In this document: positions 55,885 to 64,000 of the stretch, one piece after another
Layout: every line of letters begins with the position of its first letter
Position numbering within the stretch: the stretch's first letter is position 1
Assembly (NCBI GenBank): GCA_028671895.1
Contig: JAPMAC010000221.1
Span: 9,796,001 to 9,860,000, forward strand
DNA: 64,000 nucleotides
Source of the DNA: Oenanthe sinensis
Lineage: Eukaryota > Streptophyta > Magnoliopsida > Apiales > Apiaceae
Reading direction: 5' to 3'
Position numbers and translations under genes: made by a program
The notes under the pieces: generated by a model
The model's database searches: none
What the model was told of the DNA's origin: nothing
What the model saw: only the letters and a program-made list of their open reading frames with translations

Positions 55885-58800
55885 CTAACTTGTGTTAAGC
55901 ATCCCCAATTCACCAACCAACCTATTGAATGTTACTTCATCAAGAGGTTTGGTGAATATATCTGCAATTTGTTGTATTGTGGGTACAAAATGTAACTCCA
56001 CAGTCCCCTCCTCGACATGTTCTCTGATGAAGTGATACCGGATATCTATGTGCTTGGTTCTTGAGTGATCTACAGGATTGTTGGTCATGGCAATGGCACT
56101 AGTATTGTCACACATGATTGGAATCTTTGTATGTTCCATGCCATAATCTTTCAATTGGTTCCTCATCCACAGTATTTGAGCTACACAGCTTCCAGCAGCA
56201 ATGTACTCAGCTTCAGCAGTAGAAGTAGATACTGTATGTTGCTTTTTACTTTGCCAGGACACCAATCTTCTGCCTAGGAATTGACAAGCACCAGATGTGC
56301 TTTTCCTATCGATCCTGCAACCTGCATAGTCTGAATCCGAATAGCCTATTAGATTAAGACCTGTATCTCTTGGGTACCAAATCCCTAGATTTGGTGTTCC
56401 CTTGAGATACTTAAAGATTCGTTTGACGGCTATGAGATGTGACTCTCTAGGATCCACTTGGAACCTTGCACACAAACACGTTGCGAACATGATATCGGGT
56501 CTACTTGCAGTTAAATAGAGAAGTGAGTCAATCATACCTCGATAGCTTGTGATGTCAACTGGTTTACCTGATTTGTCTTCATCAAGCTTTGTGGCTGTTG
56601 GCATGGGAGTTTTAGCTGCTGATGCATCTTCAAGATTGTACTTCTTGAGTAAATCTTTGATGTACTTGGATTGACAGATAAAGATTCCTTCTTTTCTTTG
56701 ACTGATCTGTAATCCAAGGAAGAAAGACAGCTCCCCCATCATGCTCATCTCATACTTATCCTGCATTAACTTGGCAAATTTCTCGCACAAGCGCTCATTA
56801 GATGACCCAAAAATAATATCGTCCACATACACTTGAACAAGTATCAAATCACCCTTTACATTTTTGTAGAACAATGTTTTATCAATTACTCCCCTAATAA
56901 AACCATTTTCAATTAAGAACAAGGATAGGGTTTCATACCATCGTCTTGGGGATTGCTTGAGGCCATAGACAGCTTTGAAGAGAAGAAACACAAAATCTTC
57001 AAGTTCTGGATCAATAAAGCCAGGTGGCTGTTCCAGATACACTTCTTCTTCTAGCTCTCCATTCAGGAAGGCACTTTTCACATCCATCTGAAAAACCTTG
57101 AAGTTCTTGTGTGCTGAAAAGGCCAAGAACATCCTGACTGCCTCAAGTCTTGCAACTGGAGCGTAGGTTTCATCATAATCAATTCCCTCTCGTTGAGAGT
57201 AACCTTTTGCTACCAAACGAGCCTTGTTTCGTGTTACAAGTCCGTTTTCGTCCAGTTTATTTCTGTATACCCACTTAGTTCCAATTACTGATCTGTTCTT
57301 TGGTCGGGGTACCAGCTTCCAAACTTTCTGCCTTTCAAACTGATTGAGCTCATCTTGCATTGCAATCACCCAATCAGCATCACCAAGAGCTTCTTCTATT
57401 TCTTTAGGTTCCTGTTTGGACAAGAACCTAGAGTACAAGCAGATATTAGCCATGTCAGCTCTTGTAGTTCTTCTAGTAGTCACACCAGCATCTGGATCAC
57501 CAATAATTAATTCAAACGGATGATCTCTACTCCATACCCGTTCTCTTGGTAATTGACTTGATGATTCAGCTTGATTTCCTGAATTGTTGTGCTGACTACT
57601 TATGTTATTTCCACTAACTCCCCCTGAGTTAGTGCCAGCTCCTACAGAACTAGTGTCATTACTCCTCGACTCTTGAACACTTGTCCTTGAGCTGTTATTT
57701 ACTCCCCCTGAGTTATTGTCGGAATGTGCGGAAGAAGTATCTTCTGATCTTATAGAATTCGATTGTCTACTAGATTCAGGTATTTCTTCACGAACACTTG
57801 GTATATTTGATGTAACAACTAACTCAGGTTCATCCTCAATTTCATCCAAGTCCAGATTTTGAAATTTTAGGGACTCAGGTTCACTATTATCTTTAGAAAT
57901 TGATGGGAGTTTGGTATCGTCGAATCTGACATTGTAGCTTTCAATCACTTTCCGTTCATTCACTAAGAATACCCGATAAGCTGCCACCGTATTTGTAGAA
58001 TAACCAATAAATATTCCTTCACGTGCCTTTGCTTCAAACTTGCCTAGATTTTCATCATCTATAAGTACATAGCATTTAGCTCCAAAGACATGAAAGTATT
58101 TGATTGTTGGTCTTCTGTTATTCATTAGTTCACATGGTGTCTTTTCTTTATCTTTTATGATCAAGGTTCTATTCTGAGTGTAACACACTGTACTCACTAC
58201 CTCGGCCCAAAAGTATAGAGGAAGTTTCGATTCATACAACAAAGTTCTTGCTGCTTCAACCAATGTTCTGTTCTTCCTTTCAACTACACCATTCTGTTGT
58301 GGAGTTCTCGGGGCTGAGTACTGATGACGTATTCCTTTAGAAACACAGAAGTCATTCAATATTGCATTTTTAAATTCTGTGCCGTTGTCTGATCTTATCG
58401 TCTTCACAGTGAGTGTTGATACATTCTCAATCTCAGTGATGTGATCAATGATTTGAAAAGGCACTTCGTCTTTTGTCATTACGAACAATACCCATGTATA
58501 CTTGGAGAAGTCATCCACGATTACCAAAGCATATCTTTTCCTAGACAATGATAGGACATTCACTGGGCCAAATAAATCCATATGAAGGAGTTGCAGAGGC
58601 TCAGTGACACTAGAAATTTCTTTACTCTTGTGCGATGCTCACTTTGACTTTCCCATTTCACAGGCTTCACAGAGTCCTTTAGGAGCAAACTCCATTTGAG
58701 GTAGATCTTTCACCAGTTCTCGCCTTGCGAGAGCATTCATCGTTTTGAAGTTCAAGTGAGACAGCTTCTTATGCCATAGCCAGCTTTCATCATCTGACGC

Positions 58801-59241
58801 TTTGCTATAGAAACAGGTCACTTCATTCTGGTTTGCCGAATCCATATCAGCAACAAAAAGATCTGCCTTTCGAACTCCTCTCAAAGCCAACGAACCTTCC
58901 TTAATGTGAGTGATTGATACACCTTTCTTGTTGAAGACAATTTCATATCCTTTGTCACAAAATTGACTAATACTCAACAAATTGTGTTTCAGTCCCTCAA
59001 CATAGGAAATATCTTCAATGATGACATTACCAGATTTCAGTTTGTCATATCCCTTTGTCACACCAATGCTGTCATCTCCAAAGGTAACATAAGGGCCAGC
59101 CTTCATAACCAACTCTGTAAGCAGGGACTTGTTTCCTGTCATATGCCTCGATGCTCCACTGTCTAGCACCCATATAACTTTATTCCTTTTTCGCTTAATG
59201 CCCTGCAATGACAGATTGGTTAGGCGTTCTTCGGAACCCAT
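55885..59241 (-). CDS. Element B Pol, one in-frame UGA at codon 201
   Basis: 1119 codons in one frame from 59241, -1 relative to gag and overlapping it by 22 nt. Protease DSGASRHMTG starts at about codon 27. The integrase finger ends CEACEMGKSK, directly followed by TGA at 58639-58641 where A has an Arg codon. Beyond it the frame continues to the integrase triad D222, D285, E321 (same codons as A). RT follows with YVDDIIFG, then RNase H with SDSDYAG and TAEAEYIAA, and a tail ending GMLNTS. All catalytic residues are intact. The UGA may be an inactivating change or could be suppressed; nothing around it proves readthrough. The protein would process Gag, reverse transcribe and integrate. Confidence 0.93.
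57618..57709 (-). promoter_or_regulatory. Two internal PPT-like AGGGGGAG motifs in B pol
   Basis: CTCCCCCT at 57618-57625 and 57702-57709 (AGGGGGAG on the coding strand), each preceded by TAACTC, lies in the integrase-RT linker, the same place as the three copies in A. Confidence 0.6.
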
Positions 59242-61664
59242 GTTTGATTGGGCCCGGCTTTTCTATAAGATCGAGAATTATCAGATTTAACAACAGTAGA
59301 TGCACCTACTTTAACATTACTCGAGCTTTTGACTTCGTCTTTTCCTCTTTCAGACTTGACAATCTTGTTAGTCTTAGGAGAAGGTTTGTCACTCCTAACT
59401 TTAGGAGGACTGGCAGTCTTAGCTCTAACATGCTTCTTTTTGACATTAGAACTAGCAGTAGAATTTTGACATGATTGGCTAGTTGCATTCATCAAGTTTA
59501 CAAATGTTTGCATGACGTTAAAAGTGCATGGCATACAATTAGGTTGACCACATTGTGCTTGGTTCATATGCATGTTATTCATTGTGTGTGGTACAGGCAT
59601 GGCATGAGTAATAGGAATATTCATGTTAGATTTGCATGCGTAAGAAAGATGTTCAGTAGATTTACAATGATAGCACTCTTTCTTAACACGTTCTGCCTTA
59701 ACCTCTTTTATGCCTTTTTCCTTTTTCTGTTGATTAACAGCCTTAGCTCCTAATCCTTGTCTAGATTCTTCTCTAGTGGATTTGATTTTAACTGATTTAA
59801 TAGGAGTTACAGGTTGTTCTTTCTTTCGATCTTCCATCTCTATCTCATATCTAACTAATAATTCAGTCTCTTCTTCTACTTGAGGAACGAAGTGTTTAAA
59901 GATGGGTTTGACAGCTGATTTAAGAAAAGTAGGTATTTCAGTCTTGGTCTTACTGGAACTAGTGTCTACAGGTCTTTTCCCTTCTTTCTTAGATAAGTTA
60001 GAATAGTCAAGACCTACACCAACTCCAGTTATCTTCTTAAATGTACCACTGTCAACATTCACCTTACTAGCAGCTAGTTTATAAGCTTCGCATTTTGTTT
60101 CTAACTCAGCTAGTTTATTCCTAAGACATGCTTCTATTTCATCTTTAAGGCTAAGCTTGTGTTCCAAAGATTTAATAGAGTCTCTTAGGGAAGTATCTAC
60201 AGTGCAAACAGCCTCTAACTCTTCCACTTTTGCCTCAAGCATTCTGCATTTGGCAACAAGTGTTTTCTGTTCCTTTTGAGAAGTGTTTAGGCATTTGCAC
60301 AACATATAGATCTCTTCGCTAAGAGCCCCGTTCTGCACCCTATAATCATCAATAGACATTTCTTCCTTAAGGGTTAGAACTGGTACCTCTGGTTCTTCTG
60401 ATGTCTCAGCCATGAGGGCAAAGTTTGCATGAATAACTTCTTCCTCATCTAAATCATCCCAAGCTCTTCCTTCTGTAACAACTAAAGCTCTCTTTCCATG
60501 TCTTTCCTTCACCAGGGATTCATACTTGCTTTTGAGGGCTTCATAAGTTTCTTTTGGATAAGTCTGTTTTGGCTTCTTGCAGTCGGTAGCAAAGTGTCCA
60601 ACTTCACCACAGTTAAAGCATTTGAACTTCATTTTGAAATCCAAAGGAGATTTGTAGCTGGTACTCTTACCTTTCCCTTTGTAACCTGAAGAACTACTAC
60701 CACCCCTAGTAACCCGATATGAGGATGAAGATTTTCTCTGCGGTCGGTTACTCTTCCTGAACCTTATATTGCTGAACTTCCTTGCCATGTATGCCATGAC
60801 ACTATCATCCATGTTGTCCAGCTCTTCTTGGGTGAAGTAGTCATCATCACTATTGGAGGTGCACTCATCATCATTCTCAACTTGATGTGGTGCCGGTGAT
60901 GATCTTGGTTTTTCTGCAACCACTGCCTTTTTAGACTCTTCCTCATTAGCAACTAATGCTGATGCCACTTCTTTTCCTCTTGAATCATTGTCCCATGCTT
61001 GATCTTGTAAGGTCTCTAGCTCATAGGTCTTTAGTATTCCATAATACTCTTCCAGAGAAGTTGTATGCAAATCTCTGGTTTCTCTTACAGCGTAGACTCT
61101 ATGTTCAATGCTCTTTGGCTGGTTCCTTAGATATCTCGTATTGACTTCAACAATGGGGAGAGTTATACCTCTCAGATTCAAATCCAAAACCAACTGACTG
61201 AATCTCAGATAGACATCTGTAATGCTTTCTCCTTTTCTTATCCTGAAAGTGTCATACTCCATCTTGAGTATGAGTGTCTTATTGCTTCTAACCTCAGCTG
61301 TACCTTCCATGACGACCTCTATCTTATCCCAGATCTTCTTGGCTGTAGTTAGTCCTTTAACTACATTAAACATTTCGTGATCGAGGGATTCCACCAAGGT
61401 TTGTCGAACGGATGTATCAAAGGCTATCTGCTCCTTATCAGCATCTGAAAAGTCCGCTGCCTTTTTAGGCTCAGACCGCTGTGGTACTACCACATCTCCT
61501 TCCATGTGCTCAGGAACAACCACCATTGGAACAAATTTACCTTTGTCAAGGACTTCCAAGTATTCAGGGTTAACTGACTCAAGGTATAATTTCATTCTCA
61601 ACACCCACTCTTCATAGTGATCTCGGTCGAACATTGGAATTTTGAATTGATTTTTAGGTGCCAT
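59220..61664 (-). CDS. Element B Gag, intact 814 aa
   Basis: Starts MAPKNQFKIPMFDRDHYEEW (DUF4219-like), followed by a UBN2-type capsid domain to about residue 225 (IWDKIEVVMEGTAEV, YYGILKTYELET). An acidic segment, a Ser/Arg/Gly-rich stretch, a canonical CCHC knuckle (CFNCGEVGHFATDC, about residue 350), and a long Lys/Glu-rich coiled-coil-like region follow. A second knuckle (CYHCKSTEHLSYAC, about 655), a CGQPNCMPC motif and a Lys-rich tail ending WVPKNA complete it. No stops interrupt it. It is longer than typical copia Gags, as in Sireviruses. It would assemble the cytoplasmic particle and bind element RNA. Confidence 0.94.
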   Translation of the reverse strand: MAPKNQFKIPMFDRDHYEEWVLRMKLYLESVNPEYLEVLDKGKFVPMVVVPEHMEGDVVVPQRSEPKKAADFSDADKEQIAFDTSVRQTLVESLDHEMFNVVKGLTTAKKIWDKIEVVMEGTAEVRSNKTLILKMEYDTFRIRKGESITDVYLRFSQLVLDLNLRGITLPIVEVNTRYLRNQPKSIEHRVYAVRETRDLHTTSLEEYYGILKTYELETLQDQAWDNDSRGKEVASALVANEEESKKAVVAEKPRSSPAPHQVENDDECTSNSDDDYFTQEELDNMDDSVMAYMARKFSNIRFRKSNRPQRKSSSSYRVTRGGSSSSGYKGKGKSTSYKSPLDFKMKFKCFNCGEVGHFATDCKKPKQTYPKETYEALKSKYESLVKERHGKRALVVTEGRAWDDLDEEEVIHANFALMAETSEEPEVPVLTLKEEMSIDDYRVQNGALSEEIYMLCKCLNTSQKEQKTLVAKCRMLEAKVEELEAVCTVDTSLRDSIKSLEHKLSLKDEIEACLRNKLAELETKCEAYKLAASKVNVDSGTFKKITGVGVGLDYSNLSKKEGKRPVDTSSSKTKTEIPTFLKSAVKPIFKHFVPQVEEETELLVRYEIEMEDRKKEQPVTPIKSVKIKSTREESRQGLGAKAVNQQKKEKGIKEVKAERVKKECYHCKSTEHLSYACKSNMNIPITHAMPVPHTMNNMHMNQAQCGQPNCMPCTFNVMQTFVNLMNATSQSCQNSTASSNVKKKHVRAKTASPPKVRSDKPSPKTNKIVKSERGKDEVKSSSNVKVGASTVVKSDNSRSYRKAGPNQTWVPKNA

Positions 61665-62350
61665 CTTAATATAGATTTAAAGTAGAGATAATAAACTTTT
61701 CTTATTACTTGAGTATTAATTAAAAGAAAATTGAATTATCTCAAAATAAATCAAAGTTCAAAAACTGGTCACAAAAAAAATTCTAAGTACACAAGACTAG
61801 GCTAAGTCGAAATTTCTATGTAGAACTTTTTGCCAAGTCGAAATTTCACCAAGTAGAAATTGTCAAGTAGATATTCTATGTAGAACTTTTGCCTTGGAGA
61901 AAATTTGCTGCAGGTCACTTTCACACTTTTTGACTTTTATGACTAATCTCACCTAACTTCACCTAACACCCACGTGAAAGATACAGAGTCTTCTGACAGT
62001 TCCCTTTTTCTGTGAGTATATTGTCCAATCAAAAGCCAATAACACCTTTTACACTTTTTGTCTTTTTGAAAAGAAGATCAAAAGTTACTGGGTTTGTCTT
62101 CTTTGTCAAGAACAATGAAGAACACTACAAACCAAAGTACCCAGATTAATTCACAAAAATTATCTAAAATCCACCCAAGCTAAATAATCACACCTGGAGT
62201 ATTTAAATAATTTTTGGGATGAGTTTTCACCGAAAAATAAATAAATTAAGGCACACTTTTCAAGAAAAACTCGAAAATTAGATCTGGAAGAGAAAACTCA
62301 TTAATCTTCTACCAAACACAAGGATCTATGTTTTGTTTGTCAAACATTAG
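61665..62350 (-). other. Untranslated leader of element B
   Basis: Non-coding leader between PBS and gag. At 61805-61890 it carries several AAGTCGAAATTTC and TCTATGTAGAAC words related to the LTR and internal arrays, a third site for the family motif. Confidence 0.6.
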
Positions 62351-62362
62351 GCTCTGATACCA
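62351..62362 (-). promoter_or_regulatory. Element B primer-binding site
   Basis: GCTCTGATACCA (TGGTATCAGAGC on the minus strand), initiator tRNA-Met type, 2 bp from the LTR. Confidence 0.93.
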
Positions 62363-62364
62363 AT

Positions 62365-63640
62365 TGTTAGGTCCAAATGTGTTGTAGAGGGGGGGTGAAT
62401 ACAACTTTTAATATTTATGGAGCAATAAATATTATGTAATAAATGAACACAAAGATTCAAGGAATATATGTCTTATATATCACTTGAAGGGATTGCTACA
62501 ACATTCATTACAATAGTACAACAGAAGTAAAGAGGGTAGTAAATGATACTAAGCTCTGTGAATGTACTCTCTCTCTATTACAAGTGTTTCTCTCGAATAT
62601 TGCTCTCTTTGTAATGTTACACAAGTACTTCTATTTATACTACTTTGTAATCTATGACTTGTAGTCTTCAAACGATAAGATGTGAGTGGTCTAATGTTGT
62701 CCACGTTAATCTTATCATGTCTTGAAAGCTTGGAAATCTGCCACCAGGATGATGCCATGTGTCATGTTGAAACTGTTTTCTATGTAGAATTTCTACATGG
62801 GAAATTCTACTTAGCTCTATCTAGAACTCTAAGTAGAATTTCTACATAGGAATTTCTACTTGGCTATCTCGAACTTTTAAGTAGAATTTCTACATAGGAA
62901 ATTCGAGATAGCAAACTTCCTTAATACTTAGAAAATATTTTCATCTCCAGAATTTTCTACATAGGAAATTCGACTTGGGAATTTCTACATAGGAAATTCG
63001 AGATAGCTTCCTGAGTTGAGTACTTAGAAAATATTTTCTCCTCCAGAATTTCTACTTGGCTCTAAGTAGAAGTTTATCCAGAATTTCTAGATAGGAATTT
63101 CTACATAGGTTCCCTTGTAAGTACTTAGAGAAATTCTAGGCTTCAACTTGAAACTTCAATGCAACATCTTGAACTTGTGATTTCTTCGTGCCTTCAATAT
63201 TCTTCAACAAGCTCTTGAACATGGATCTCTGCTGCTGACATAAACTTGCTATCAATGTCCTGACACTTGATGCAATGGTCTGGTTCATAAGTGACTAGTC
63301 TTGATAGAGTTCTTGCTTCTGAATAGATTTCCATGTTCAATTAGAAATGTGGCTTTCCAACAATTGCTTTCCTTCTTCTTCACTTGAAATCAATTAGTCT
63401 TATTGTTACTAATAGTTATGATCTTGATTCATTGAATTACAAATCACAGGGGCATGAACAACTTTGACTTGAACTTCTTCCAATGATTTCTTCTTTGTTT
63501 GATCATATTCAATTACTTTGTCTTCATTTGTATTGATTTCATTGTGACTTCTCGTTCTTGATTGACTTCGGGTTAAGTATCTTTTCTTTAGTTGAGTTAC
63601 ATTAGATATAGTGTTACAAGTTTAGACACTCTGCCTTTCA
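62365..63640 (-). repeat. Element B 5' LTR
   Basis: 1276 bp, identical by eye to 48426-49701. Its array is at 62777-63109 and its TATAAATA at 62632-62639 (minus). Confidence 0.95.
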
Positions 63641-64000
63641 ATATGTTTGGTTCAAAGAAGAAGGTTCCTTTCTTTTAGTAGTGATAGAAGATGTGTTATT
63701 TAATACCCTATGTTGTAGTTGCAGTGCAGGTTGATTAGGAGTGATTATGTATAAATTGTCTTGCAATGTACCAGAACATATAACTAGTTTATTCCTCATA
63801 ATTGAAACATTATGATCCAAACAAACATTATAACCATCCAAAGCAAGTTTAGAAACCGAAATTAAATTCCTTCTAAACGAAGGTACATAAAGACAATTGT
63901 TCAAAACCAAATTCCTATCATCACCAAAAGATAAATTAACATCTCCCACTACAACTACTGCTACTTTCGTAGCATCTCCCATGAACACATATATCTCGCC
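63641..64000 (-). CDS. Element C Pol, N-terminal part (protease to GAG-pre-integrase), runs off the window
   Basis: The minus-strand frame enters at the window edge, is open to 63641 and contains LNNCLYVPSFRRNLISVSKL, the block between protease and GAG-pre-integrase in copia Pol. It ends SLNQTY at the insertion site of B, after which it continues at 48425. Short ORF starts inside (for example 63988) are internal Met codons. The active-site DSG lies off the window. Confidence 0.85.

Larger units (their letters stand above)
48426..63640 (-). mobile_element. Element B: near-intact Sirevirus-type copia retrotransposon, 15.2 kb
   Basis: Two 1276-bp LTRs that look identical by eye, ATATG duplications at 48421-48425 and 63641-63645, PBS, gag (814 aa), pol (one UGA), ORF3 (1359 aa) and PPT. 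It is related to A but of a distinct family. Identical LTRs indicate a very recent insertion. Confidence 0.95.

Overview
The window looks like flowering-plant (most likely eudicot) nuclear DNA and is AT-rich. No bacterial-type operons, rRNA genes, tRNA genes or CRISPR arrays were seen. About 85-90% of it is LTR retrotransposons in two separate nests, with solo LTRs, a MITE and a LINE fragment between them. Host coding material is confined to the left end: the first exon of a DUF538 gene (13-507, minus) and a broken defensin-like cysteine-rich peptide gene (2416-3122, plus).

Nest 1 (3986-34182) is flanked by a perfect ATAAT duplication. The outer element F is a Ty1/copia element on the minus strand (LTRs 3986-5268 and 32954-34182, plus PBS and part of gag). 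It contains E, a decayed plus-strand Ty3/gypsy chromovirus (5' LTR remnant 5269-6368, PBS 6373, proline-rich leader ORF, gag-pol with chromodomain, 3' LTR of about 4 kb). E was entered by A, a 14.65 kb Sirevirus-type copia element (7697-22349, TSD CACCC), and its 3' LTR by solo LTR G (30522-31756).

The middle (34183-41597) holds a MITE-like element with a TA microsatellite (34715-35561), solo LTR H (35877-37680, TSD TCATC), a degenerate unrecognised coding-like stretch, and a LINE ORF1 (minus strand) split by solo LTR I.

Nest 2 (41598-64000) is a gypsy element D (LTR plus broken gag), entered by copia element C (3' LTR and pol, minus), which was entered by B (48426-63640, minus, TSD ATATG), a 15.2 kb Sirevirus-type element. 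B's two 1276-bp LTRs look identical, and its coding capacity is intact except for one UGA in pol.

A and B share a layout: LTR, iMet-type PBS, gag, pol in the -1 frame overlapping gag by 22 nt, a short-motif repeat array, a TATA-like box, a third ORF of about 1300-1360 codons, PPT, LTR. The same iterated motif (core TCGAGA) occurs upstream of the TATA box in each LTR and again between pol and the third ORF, next to a second TATA-like sequence. This suggests a duplicated promoter module giving the third ORF its own transcript, and it is the main finding here. Gene products inside each element would act together: Gag forms the particle, Pol gives protease, integrase, reverse transcriptase and RNase H, and the ORF3 protein is of unknown role.
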